DNA from: CG2-30-36-16 sp964372115
GTDB taxonomy: Bacteria; Bacteroidota; Ignavibacteria; Ignavibacteriales; Ignavibacteriaceae
Direction of reading: 5' to 3'
Length of the DNA: 60,422 nucleotides
Assembly: GCA_964372115.1 (NCBI GenBank)
Contig: CAYJPN010000032.1
Span: 1-60,422, forward strand
Shown: positions 7,943 to 15,269 of the stretch, in pieces
Layout of the letters: each line of letters opens with the position of its first letter
Numbering within the stretch: the stretch's first letter is position 1
The notes under the pieces: model-generated
Told to the model about the DNA's origin: nothing
What the model saw: only the letters and a program-made list of their open reading frames with translations
Databases searched by the model: none
Translations under genes and position numbers: made by a program

Positions 7943-8233
7943 ATGGAAAATATCATTCTAATTTCCATGACCGAAGAATAACTGAAAGATTTAATAAAAG
8001 AAGCTGTACATGATGAATTTAAGAGAAAGAAGGAAAAAGAAGTACTGAATTTTAGGGAAACTTTCACAATCTTAGGTATATCTGCTTCTGCTCTGAATAA
8101 ATGGAAGGCTCAAAATAAAATTCCGTACAGTAAACTCGGTAAACGCGTATTTTTTAATCGAAACGATTTATTAAATGTATTAAATGAATCCAACTATTTC
8201 AAACTTAAAGAAATTGGAGTTCGAGGAATGTAG
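7943..8233 (+). pseudogene. Excisionase/MerR-like HTH gene with an in-frame stop
   Basis: From ATG 7943, behind AAAGGAA, the frame reads MENIILISMTEE, then TAA at 7979-7981, then LKDLIKEAVHDEFKRKK and on to the TAG at 8231-8233, 97 codons in all. The part after the stop contains an HTH_17-type helix-turn-helix (LGISASALNKWKAQNKIPYS, then KLGKRVFFNRNDLLNVL). This fold is typical of excisionase-like proteins carried by integrative elements in Bacteroidota. One base change (GAA to TAA) explains the break. No good internal restart is visible. Its position beside a tRNA gene supports an origin in an integrated element. Confidence 0.75.
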
Positions 8234-8266
8234 TGAAAATTAGTTTTGATGATACTGGGCAAAAAA

Positions 8267-8294
8267 AAACTAACAAATAAAAATTTGTTAGTTT
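8267..8294 (-). terminator. Strong rho-independent terminator downstream of the tRNA 3' copy
   Basis: AAACTAACAAA (8267-8277) pairs with TTTGTTAGTTT (8284-8294). On the minus strand the 11-bp stem is followed by a run of nine T. It ends transcription coming from the tRNA-Ser side and may also stop the HTH pseudogene transcript. Confidence 0.75.
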
Positions 8295-8309
8295 AATTAT
8301 TGTAAGAAA

Positions 8310-8340
8310 ATCATAAGATGAATCTGTAAGTTCTTATGAT
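8310..8340 (-). terminator. Second hairpin after the tRNA 3' copy
   Basis: ATCATAAG (8310-8317) pairs with CTTATGAT (8333-8340) around a 15-nt loop. On the minus strand a short T-rich tail follows. It lies 13 bp beyond the duplicated tRNA end. Confidence 0.5.
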
Positions 8341-8352
8341 ACAATGCATTTC

Positions 8353-8408
8353 GCGGAGGGGGAGGGATTCGAACCCTCGGTACAGGTTTACCCCGTACGA
8401 CGGTTTAG
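8353..8408 (-). repeat. 56-bp direct repeat of the 3' part of tRNA-Ser (att-like site)
   Basis: Bases 8353-8408 are identical to 8738-8793, which form the 3' part of the intact tRNA-Ser from the anticodon loop to just past the discriminator base. Similarity resumes beyond an 11-nt replacement: the 11 bases TGGTTTCAGCC (D-arm side) are also shared. The acceptor 5' strand is absent, so this copy cannot fold as a tRNA. A tRNA 3' end repeated on one side of a gene is the classic footprint of site-specific insertion at a tRNA. Confidence 0.9.
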
Positions 8409-8436
8409 TCCCACTGGGATTGGTTTCAGCCGGGAT

Positions 8437-8682
8437 TTAAGAAATAATTCCTCTGTCTTTAAGCCAATGAAAACCAGGTAAACTTTTGAAGAATTTTTCT
8501 CTTTTCATAGCATCAGATCTGTTATCGAAAGTTTCGAAATAAATAATTTCCCAAGGGCGATGTTTATTTGTAAAGTTAGATAACCCGTCATTATGCTCTT
8601 CGATTCTCTTTTGTAAGTTGGAAGAGTAACCATAATAATGAATACCATCTTTAAGACTTCTGAGGATATAGACGAAAAACAT
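8437..8682 (-). CDS. GIY-YIG nuclease-domain protein between two tRNA-Ser 3' copies
   Basis: The likely start is ATG 8682 (MFFVYILRSLKDG), which has AAAGGA 8 bp upstream. A longer frame from 8736 would begin inside the tRNA terminator and is rejected. The 81-aa protein is a single GIY-YIG domain: VY in the first strand, HYYGYS as the YIG element, Arg in QKRIEEHN, and a Glu in DAMKREKFFKSLPGFHWLK. This is the small stand-alone UvrC-N-terminal-like group. The gene fits closely between the tRNA terminator and the second tRNA 3' copy, with its stop codon about 7 nt from the D-arm-like sequence. Nuclease activity is expected from the family; a role in its own mobility is inference. Confidence 0.85.
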   Translation of the reverse strand: MFFVYILRSLKDGIHYYGYSSNLQKRIEEHNDGLSNFTNKHRPWEIIYFETFDNRSDAMKREKFFKSLPGFHWLKDRGIIS

Positions 8683-8705
8683 AATTAAGAATCCTTTAAA
8701 ACAGA

Positions 8706-8733
8706 AAAAGCTATTCAACATAGAATAGCTTTT
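8706..8733 (-). terminator. Terminator of tRNA-Ser
   Basis: AAAAGCTATTC (8706-8716) pairs with GAATAGCTTTT (8723-8733), an 11-bp stem with a 6-nt loop. On the minus strand it begins 5 nt after the tRNA 3' end and is followed by T-rich sequence. Confidence 0.8.
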
Positions 8734-8738
8734 CACAG

Positions 8739-8828
8739 CGGAGGGGGAGGGATTCGAACCCTCGGTACAGGTTTACCCCGTACGACGGTTTAGCAAACCG
8801 TTGGTTTCAGCCACTCACCCACCCCTCC
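8739..8828 (-). tRNA. tRNA-Ser (anticodon GCT)
   Basis: The 90-nt gene folds as a class II tRNA. The acceptor stem is GGAGGGG with CCCCTCC and discriminator G. The D-arm includes GAGTGGCTGAAACCA. The anticodon stem-loop is ACGGT-TTGCTAA-ACCGT with anticodon GCT. The long variable arm pairs GTACGGG with CCTGTAC, and the T-arm is GAGGG-TTCGAAT-CCCTC. No CCA is encoded. It reads AGC/AGU serine codons. Its 3' part is repeated at 8353-8408. Confidence 0.95.
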
Positions 8829-8899
8829 GGATAGATCAGGCTGAAATTCATAAAAATTGAATACAAAGATAATATTTTAAGAGAAATATAAAAATTGTT

Positions 8900-11125
8900 T
8901 TAAAAATAAATTCTATATGCCGCTCTTATGTTTCTACCTTCCTCCGGTAAAATAACTTTTATTCTCGATAAATGATTCCTGTATTCTTTGTTAAAAATAT
9001 TATCGCAATTAATAGAAAAATTATGGATAGCCGAACCGGTTATTAACGAGTATTGAAAAAAAACGTTTAATATTGAATACCCCGCCGTAGGTTGTTCAAA
9101 ATTATCAACCCTTTTTTGAGCTGAACAAGTTTCATTTTCAATGCCCAGGGTTGTGCTCTCGTTCTGGTATTTTAGTTGATTTATCAATTTGAATGGCGGA
9201 ATTTGAGGCAGAGGTGAACCATCTTCAAAACTACCGTGTGTATAACTTAGTGAATTTGTCAGTCTAAAATTTTCAAAAAGTTTTAATTCAACATGGCCTT
9301 CAATTCCATTAAAAACCGCCGGTACACCTCTTGTCTGATAAACAGGTAAAAGTGTTTGTGAATTAATAACTCCTATATTTCTAGGAATTATAAAGTAGGA
9401 AAAGTCGTTCCTAAAACCGGTTAACATCAAATGTAAATTATCAGACTTATAATATGTAAATATTTCTAAACCCATTCCGCGCTCGGATTGAAGATTAGGA
9501 TTTCCTATTTCATACGAATACGCCGCAAGATGCGGTCCCTCAGAATAAAGTTCTTCTATTGTTGGCACTCTTGAGGTGCGGCTAAAATTTCCGCCAAAAA
9601 AGAAATTTTCGCTAATTCCGTAAAGCATAGAAAACGAGAGAGAATAAGTAAAAAAGTTTTTTGGTTTTATAAAACTTTCTTTTGAACTTGGATTTGCTTT
9701 GCTTGGTCTTAATTCATCATTCGATAGTCTTACAGCAGCTTCATAGCTGAAACTGCCGAGAGCGTATCTTTGATAAGAGTAAAAAGAAGTTTTATACGAT
9801 TTTGTGGGCGCGGTAAACACAAATCCGCCGATATTAAAATCACGATACTCACCTGAAATTCCGGTGGTACCATTATCAAAAATCAAAAATGATTTATTGT
9901 TAAGATTGAAACTGCCATGGTAATTGTAGATTGTAAATTGAGCTCCAATTATATCCGCCCGCTCGTATTCGGTATGGCGATAGTAATCGCGCGTAAATTT
10001 AAACTCGAATTTGTCGAACAGTTTACTTTGAATCTTAAAATTTAGCTCAAAGCTCAATTGACGCTTCAGCATATCTATATCCACACCGTTAGGATGCGCA
10101 CCTATGAAGCCGCCTGGGATTCCATAATCTAATTTGAATTGCGAAGACGAAACGCCAACATTTCCCCAGTCACCAATAAAACTAAACCCGCCGCAATAAT
10201 TTGACGATGCCATATCTGAATTTTTTAACTTGCCAATCGGTGTGGATACATCACCGGTTTTCTTGCGGGTGGCTTCGGCTCTTAATACAAATTTTTTATA
10301 TGGTATTTTTAGAATCACCGCACCGAGATAACCATTGTTAACAGTTTCGCCATATGCGCCTGCCATCCCGCTAATTCCATTCGGCATTTCTGATGGAATT
10401 TCTTCCTTGATTATATTTACGGTTCCTCCAATAGAAGTTGAGTTGTGTAACAATACTTTTGGCCCTCGTTGAACTTCTATTCTTTCGATTGTAAACGGTT
10501 CAATTGCCACTGCGTGATCCGGGGAAGTTGAAGATAGATCAGTTGAAATTGAGTTGTCGACAGTAATTTGGATTCTATCGTTACCGAGTCCTCTTATTAC
10601 CGGGCGTGCCGGTGCGGGTCCCATGCTTCTTAGCGAAATGCCCGTTTCATTTTTTAAAGTTGATGCCAGAGTTAAGCCCATCTCACGCTCTAATTCCTTG
10701 CCTTTTAACACACCGATAAGTTCATTCATATTATCAAATTTATTATCAGAGTGCGTTCCGGTTACAATTACTGTAGATGTTTCAATCGGTATTGGATAAA
10801 GATGTATAATGATACCATTTGTAAAATCTTGGTTGAGATTTACTTTTACAGTATAAGTTTTGTAACCGAGATAGGTTACCTCAATTGTATACTCGCCATA
10901 ACTTAAATTTTTAAAAGAGAATAACCCATTTTTATCGGTTGTATCATATTTACCAAGTTCAATGATTTTCACCACCGCACTCATGAGTGGTTTATCGTTT
11001 GCACCATCTAAAACAACGCCCTCAAAATCACCACGTGCAATATTTGGAAAGAGTAAACCGGCAACAAAAACAAAAAAGATTACCGTCAATAATAGACGGT
11101 AATCTGTGTAACTTTTTTTCGCCAT
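8900..11125 (-). CDS. TonB-dependent receptor, ZnuD-like
   Basis: The 741-aa outer-membrane receptor has a signal/anchor region (about 1-32) and a carboxypeptidase-regulatory-like beta-sandwich (about 33-110, FEGVVLDGANDKPLMSAVV). A plug follows (about 120-250), then a barrel ending IRAAYRIYF. The plug carries RPVIRGLGNDRIQITVDN and SSTSPDHAVAIEPF, the pattern seen in ZnuD-type zinc receptors and relatives. It is the last gene of a three-gene operon and follows the lipoprotein gene after 1 bp. A metal substrate, most likely zinc, is inferred from this plug similarity and from the Cys/His-rich neighbours. A haem or siderophore role cannot be excluded. Confidence 0.85.
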   Translation of the reverse strand: MAKKSYTDYRLLLTVIFFVFVAGLLFPNIARGDFEGVVLDGANDKPLMSAVVKIIELGKYDTTDKNGLFSFKNLSYGEYTIEVTYLGYKTYTVKVNLNQDFTNGIIIHLYPIPIETSTVIVTGTHSDNKFDNMNELIGVLKGKELEREMGLTLASTLKNETGISLRSMGPAPARPVIRGLGNDRIQITVDNSISTDLSSTSPDHAVAIEPFTIERIEVQRGPKVLLHNSTSIGGTVNIIKEEIPSEMPNGISGMAGAYGETVNNGYLGAVILKIPYKKFVLRAEATRKKTGDVSTPIGKLKNSDMASSNYCGGFSFIGDWGNVGVSSSQFKLDYGIPGGFIGAHPNGVDIDMLKRQLSFELNFKIQSKLFDKFEFKFTRDYYRHTEYERADIIGAQFTIYNYHGSFNLNNKSFLIFDNGTTGISGEYRDFNIGGFVFTAPTKSYKTSFYSYQRYALGSFSYEAAVRLSNDELRPSKANPSSKESFIKPKNFFTYSLSFSMLYGISENFFFGGNFSRTSRVPTIEELYSEGPHLAAYSYEIGNPNLQSERGMGLEIFTYYKSDNLHLMLTGFRNDFSYFIIPRNIGVINSQTLLPVYQTRGVPAVFNGIEGHVELKLFENFRLTNSLSYTHGSFEDGSPLPQIPPFKLINQLKYQNESTTLGIENETCSAQKRVDNFEQPTAGYSILNVFFQYSLITGSAIHNFSINCDNIFNKEYRNHLSRIKVILPEEGRNIRAAYRIYF

Positions 11126-11126
11126 A

Positions 11127-11978
11127 CTAATTCACATTAATTGTGATAGGGAATGCAGCAAATTCGACGACTCCTGAAACAATTAGTGTTAGGTTCAAAT
11201 TAATTATCCCGGTTTGTAAACCTTTTATTCTAATCACCCAAGGTTCGTTTGGTTGTGGAATTACTTCCGCAACTGATGAATCGGAAACTGAAGCAGAAAG
11301 CGAAAACAAGGGGTATTCGGGTTGAAAAGAATGCCCATATTCATCTTTGAATTCAACCGCTATGTGATCGGTTGTTGAATCTTTTTGAACAATAATTCCG
11401 CCGCTTGATGTTGTAGCATCTGCGTTTGCTAATTCTACTCCACTATCTTCATAGAATAATTTTATCGAAACAGCTTTTCCATAATTAATTGTATCTTCTC
11501 TAATCACGACAGGTATTATCGGAGTACGGACATCAACGTGACCAACGTGCATCACAAATAACTCAAGCGTTGTTCTGCCGTTCTTTTTCCCTTTTAGATG
11601 AAAAGCCCAATCGGTAGGATTGTCTTGAATTATTCCCAATTTAGATGTATCTGCTATTGTCCAAGATAAGGAATGATCAGCATCAGAAGGGGGATTGATA
11701 ATATTTTTGTTGATGTCAAGAAATTTTGCCGTAAGATGATCAGACAGAGCATTTAGCGGCGCAAAAAGTGTATCTGAAACATCATGCCCCTGCCAGTTAG
11801 TTTGTATATAACCCTGCCAAACCACAAGAATTGGCTTTTGAGTAGCATCTCTAATTATCCAACCCTCAGGTTCAAAATGTTCCGAAGGTGCAACTGTTGG
11901 GGCGTCTTCACCGCATCCTGTTAAAAAAACCATTGAAAATAGTAATACAATCCCACCGAGAAAAATTAATTTCTTCAT
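11127..11978 (-). CDS. Lipoprotein of the ZnuD-like receptor operon
   Basis: The 283-aa protein has a type II signal peptide with lipobox FLTGC, so Cys22 or thereabouts would be lipidated. The chain continues as beta-rich Ig-like segments, for example IGKAVSIKLFYEDSGVELAN-like strands and a C-terminal GVVEFAAFPITINVN. Histidines occur in short groups (QGHDVSD, HVGHVDV, DADHSLSW), which could bind a metal. I do not recognise the family. The stop lies 1 bp from the receptor start, so the two are probably co-translated and work together at the cell surface or periplasmic leaflet. Confidence 0.75.
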   Translation of the reverse strand: MKKLIFLGGIVLLFSMVFLTGCGEDAPTVAPSEHFEPEGWIIRDATQKPILVVWQGYIQTNWQGHDVSDTLFAPLNALSDHLTAKFLDINKNIINPPSDADHSLSWTIADTSKLGIIQDNPTDWAFHLKGKKNGRTTLELFVMHVGHVDVRTPIIPVVIREDTINYGKAVSIKLFYEDSGVELANADATTSSGGIIVQKDSTTDHIAVEFKDEYGHSFQPEYPLFSLSASVSDSSVAEVIPQPNEPWVIRIKGLQTGIINLNLTLIVSGVVEFAAFPITINVN

Positions 11979-12032
11979 TAAGAATCTCCTTAATTATATA
12001 TAATAATTGAATTTGTTTTAGTAAAATTGAAG

Positions 12033-12401
12033 TTATACTAAAAGAGGCGGACCCCGGTGGAATATACTTTTATAGATGTGAAGGGAAATAGGCGCGACAA
12101 ACTGAAAATTTTTTAAAGTTAGATAATCGTCATTAAAAGTTTCGCACGTATTGCAAACAGAAAAGAAAATAGTGGTTAATGAAGTGTAATTTGAATGAAA
12201 AATACATTTGTATTCTAATTCGTAGTAAGACGCAGAATCGAAGTTTGATGCTGTATTTTCCTCATCAAAACAGTGTACAGGTAGAAGATTGACTTTGTGG
12301 AAATGAAAAACATTTGCAGTAATCGTAAGAAGATAAGCAACAAAGATTACCTGTGATAAAAATTTTCGATATTTCTTTTTTTTTAGCATCATGCAATACA
12401 A
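12033..12401 (-). CDS. Small Cys/His-containing membrane protein, first gene of the receptor operon
   Basis: The 122-aa frame has one hydrophobic segment (about 15-32, SQVIFVAYLLTITANVF). Paired metal-type residues follow: HFHKVNLLPVHC, then CIFH, then CNTC, and the protein ends RGPPLLV. Small DUF2946-like proteins near metal receptors have a similar layout and a comparable terminal R-x-PP motif, so a metal-related role is plausible but unproven. The start could be residue 1, 4 or 5; no clear ribosome-binding site decides it. It lies 54 bp upstream of the lipoprotein gene and is divergent from the acyl-CoA dehydrogenase gene. Confidence 0.6.
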   Translation of the reverse strand: MYCMMLKKKKYRKFLSQVIFVAYLLTITANVFHFHKVNLLPVHCFDEENTASNFDSASYYELEYKCIFHSNYTSLTTIFFSVCNTCETFNDDYLTLKNFQFVAPISLHIYKSIFHRGPPLLV

Positions 12402-12522
12402 AAATTCTTAATTAACAAATCAGAAGCAAGGGGGAAAAAAGTTATCGGTTAAGCATGTTCACCTGAGAATTGGAAGTCCATAAGATAAAATAAGAATGGT
12501 TTGATTATAAAACTCCTATTTG

Positions 12523-12543
12523 ATAATTTGACCATGAAATTAT
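12523..12543. promoter_or_regulatory. Inverted repeat in the divergent promoter region
   Basis: ATAATTT (12523-12529) and AAATTAT (12537-12543) form a 7-bp inverted repeat with a 7-nt spacer, 20 bp upstream of the acyl-CoA dehydrogenase start and in the only region shared with the metal-receptor operon. It could be an operator. The AT-rich composition makes chance quite possible. Confidence 0.25.
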
Positions 12544-12562
12544 TTTATCATTTGGAGAGTTT

Positions 12563-13732
12563 GTGTCCCAATACTGTGGTGTAGATTATTTTGATTTAGA
12601 TTCCCTTCTTGATGAAGAAGAAAAAATGACTCGTGACACTGTGCGCCAATTTGTTTCCGATGAAATTGTCCCTGTGATTGAACAGCATTACTCCGATGGT
12701 AAATTCCCAATGTATTTAATCCCCAAAATGGCTGAATTAGATTTGTTTGGATCTACATTACCGCAAAAATATGGTTGTGCGGAGATGAATAATGTAGCCT
12801 ACGGATTAGTGATGCAGGAACTTGAAAGAGGGGACAGTGGAATCAGAAGTTTTGTGTCGGTTCAAAGTGCCCTGGTTATGTACCCCATCTATACTTTTGG
12901 CAGCGAGGAGCAAAAAGATTATTGGCTTCCGATGCTTGCCAAAGGTGAGAAAATAGGATGTTTTGGTTTAACTGAACCGGATTTTGGATCAAACCCCGGG
13001 GGAATGGTTACAAAAGCGGAAAAAGTAGAGGAAGGTTATCTTTTAAATGGCGCAAAAATGTGGATTACCAACGGAACGATTGCAGATGTTGCAGTAGTTT
13101 GGGCTAAAATAGATAATATTGTTCACGGATTTTTAGTGGAAAAAGGAACTGAGGGTTTCTCTGCTCCTGAAATGAAAGGAAAACACTCTCTTCGTGCATC
13201 AGTTACCTCCGAACTTATTTTTGATAATGTCTTTGTACCAGATGCTAATATGCTCCCGAATACTAACGGTTTAAGAAGTGCCTTAATGTGCTTGAACCAG
13301 GCAAGATACGGGATTGCTTGGGGAGTTGTAGGAAGCGCAATGGCTTGTTACGATACTGCAATAAATTATGCAAAATCACGAATTCAATTCAGCAAACCCA
13401 TTGCAGCGTATCAAATTACACAGGAAAAGTTGGTTTATATTCTAACTGAAATTACGAAGGCTCAATTGCTTAATTTGCAGCTCGGTCGTTTGAAAGATAA
13501 AAAAACACTAAAACATACGCAGGTTTCCCTTGCAAAAAGGAACAATTGTGAAAAAGCTTTAGAAATTGCACGAATTACTCGTGAGATATTGGGAGCAAAT
13601 GGCATTCTTAACGAGTATCCGGTTATGAGGCATGCAGCTAATCTCGAATCTGTTAAAACTTATGAGGGCACTCATGAAATGCATACACTTATTGTCGGGG
13701 AAGATATAACCGGATTCCCGGCTTTTGATTAA
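12563..13732 (+). CDS. Acyl-CoA dehydrogenase, glutaryl-CoA dehydrogenase-like
   Basis: This 389-aa flavoenzyme starts at GTG 12563 behind GGAGAG. It shows the family signatures: CFGLTEPDFGSNPGGM (substrate/FAD region), MWITNG, and the C-terminal FAD/substrate motif with catalytic Glu in YEGTHE (Glu about 368). The N-terminal MTRDTVRQFVSDEIVP and the GDSGIRSFVSVQ segment match the glutaryl-CoA dehydrogenase branch, which oxidises and decarboxylates glutaryl-CoA in lysine/tryptophan breakdown. The exact substrate is not certain from sequence. The gene stands alone and ends before a clear terminator. Confidence 0.88.
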   Translation: MSQYCGVDYFDLDSLLDEEEKMTRDTVRQFVSDEIVPVIEQHYSDGKFPMYLIPKMAELDLFGSTLPQKYGCAEMNNVAYGLVMQELERGDSGIRSFVSVQSALVMYPIYTFGSEEQKDYWLPMLAKGEKIGCFGLTEPDFGSNPGGMVTKAEKVEEGYLLNGAKMWITNGTIADVAVVWAKIDNIVHGFLVEKGTEGFSAPEMKGKHSLRASVTSELIFDNVFVPDANMLPNTNGLRSALMCLNQARYGIAWGVVGSAMACYDTAINYAKSRIQFSKPIAAYQITQEKLVYILTEITKAQLLNLQLGRLKDKKTLKHTQVSLAKRNNCEKALEIARITREILGANGILNEYPVMRHAANLESVKTYEGTHEMHTLIVGEDITGFPAFD

Positions 13733-13744
13733 AAGAGTTACGCA

Positions 13745-13766
13745 GACCACTTCGAGTGGTCTTTTT
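13745..13766 (+). terminator. Rho-independent terminator after the acyl-CoA dehydrogenase gene
   Basis: GACCACT (13745-13751), loop TCG, AGTGGTC (13755-13761), then TTTTT. It sits only 6 bp before the nominal guaB ATG, so guaB transcription must start within it or arise by read-through. Confidence 0.85.
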
Positions 13767-13771
13767 AATAA

Positions 13772-15250
13772 ATGGAGTTGAAATTGAAAAAAAAATTGGA
13801 TATAAGAGAAGGATTAACATTTGATGATGTTCTATTGGTACCTTCGAAATCTTCTGTGCTCCCGAGAGAAGTTGACTTAACAACAAAACTTACGAGGGAT
13901 ATATCATTAAATATTCCGATAATTTCCGCAGCAATGGATACGGTTACCGAATCTGAACTTGCCATTGCAATAGCGCGCGAAGGAGGAATTGGAATTTTGC
14001 ACAAGAATATGCCGATAGAGGAGCAAGCTGATGAAGTTGATAAAGTAAAACGTTCTGAAAGCGGAATGATTCAAAATCCGGTTACTCTTACACCTGATAA
14101 AACTATTCGGGATGCTCAAATATTAATGAAAAAATATTCAATTTCAGGTATTCCCATTGTTGAAAATGGAGGTAAATTAGTCGGAATATTAACAAATAGA
14201 GACCTCCGCTTTGAGCCGAATGAAGCACTCCGTGTTAGCGATTTGATGACAAAAAATAATCTAGTAACTGCTCCTTTAGGAACCACTCTTGAAAAAGCTG
14301 AACATTTACTTCAGAAGTATAAAATAGAAAAGTTGCCGGTCGTAGATAAAGATGGAATTATTCAGGGGTTAATTACTTTTAAAGATATTCTAAAAAAGAA
14401 AAAACATCCTAACGCATGTAAAGATGAACGTGGAAGGTTGCGGGTGGGAGCAGCAGTTGGGGTAACTTCGGATACAATAGATCGCGTTGAGCTACTTACG
14501 AAAGCCGGAGCAGATATTATTGTAATTGATACTGCTCACGGACATTCTCTCAGAGTGCTCAATACAATAAAAGCTGTCAGAAAGAAATTTAAATATGTAC
14601 AGATAATTGTAGGTAATATTGCTACTTATGAGGCTGCACTTGATTTAATCTCCTGTGGCGTTGATGCTATTAAAGTGGGTATTGGTCCGGGATCAATATG
14701 CACTACAAGGGTTGTGGCTGGTGTAGGTGTTCCACAAATTACTGCGATTGCTGATGTTTATGAAGCAGCAAAATTAAAAGGTATACCGGTAATAGCGGAT
14801 GGCGGAATAAAACAAACCGGTGATGTGGCAAAGGCAATAGCTTCGGGAGCAGATTCAGTGATGATTGGTGGTTTGTTTGCAGGTGTTGAAGAGAGTCCCG
14901 GCGAAAAAATTTTATATGAAGGAAGAAGTTTTAAAACGTATAGGGGAATGGGCTCGCTTGGTGCAATGCAAAAAGGAAGCAAAGATAGATATTTTCAGGA
15001 TGCAGAGGATGATATTTCAAAACTTGTACCCGAAGGAGTTGAAGGACGTGTTCCATTTAAAGGTCCGCTCTCAGATACTATATACCAACTGACAGGCGGG
15101 TTAAGAGCAGCTATGGGTTATTGCGGTGTAAAAAATATTGAAGAATTAAAAACACAGTCAAAGTTTATAAAAATTACGCTCGCCGGTTTGAAAGAAAGTC
15201 ATCCGCACGATGTTATGATTACAAAAGAATCTCCAAATTATCATTCATAG
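13772..15250 (+). CDS. guaB: Inosine-5'-monophosphate dehydrogenase
   Basis: The 492-aa enzyme oxidises IMP to XMP with NAD+, the committed step of GMP synthesis. It has the full layout: N-terminal TIM-barrel start (REGLTFDDVLLVPSKS), two CBS domains (about 97-215) and the catalytic loop GIGPGSICTTR with Cys310. The flap region is GSLGAMQKGSKDRY. The ATG at 13772 has no ribosome-binding site, whereas GGAG at 13774-13777 is correctly placed for a TTG at 13784 that would give MKKKLDIREG. The true start is therefore probably the TTG, four codons later. The glycosyltransferase gene follows after 19 bp. Confidence 0.96.
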   Translation: MELKLKKKLDIREGLTFDDVLLVPSKSSVLPREVDLTTKLTRDISLNIPIISAAMDTVTESELAIAIAREGGIGILHKNMPIEEQADEVDKVKRSESGMIQNPVTLTPDKTIRDAQILMKKYSISGIPIVENGGKLVGILTNRDLRFEPNEALRVSDLMTKNNLVTAPLGTTLEKAEHLLQKYKIEKLPVVDKDGIIQGLITFKDILKKKKHPNACKDERGRLRVGAAVGVTSDTIDRVELLTKAGADIIVIDTAHGHSLRVLNTIKAVRKKFKYVQIIVGNIATYEAALDLISCGVDAIKVGIGPGSICTTRVVAGVGVPQITAIADVYEAAKLKGIPVIADGGIKQTGDVAKAIASGADSVMIGGLFAGVEESPGEKILYEGRSFKTYRGMGSLGAMQKGSKDRYFQDAEDDISKLVPEGVEGRVPFKGPLSDTIYQLTGGLRAAMGYCGVKNIEELKTQSKFIKITLAGLKESHPHDVMITKESPNYHS

Positions 15251-15269
15251 AAATAGGGCAAAGAAAGAA

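Noticed and set aside
8353..8430. Second functional tRNA-Ser
   Set aside because: The 5' acceptor strand is missing and the anticodon loop is replaced by a palindrome, so no tRNA fold is possible.
8683..8736. Longer N-terminus for the GIY-YIG protein
   Set aside because: It would be encoded within the tRNA terminator stem and lacks a ribosome-binding site. The internal ATG at 8682 has AAAGGA.
12402..12562. Zur or Fur box upstream of the metal-receptor operon
   Set aside because: No convincing match to a known consensus was found, only an AT-rich inverted repeat nearer the divergent gene.
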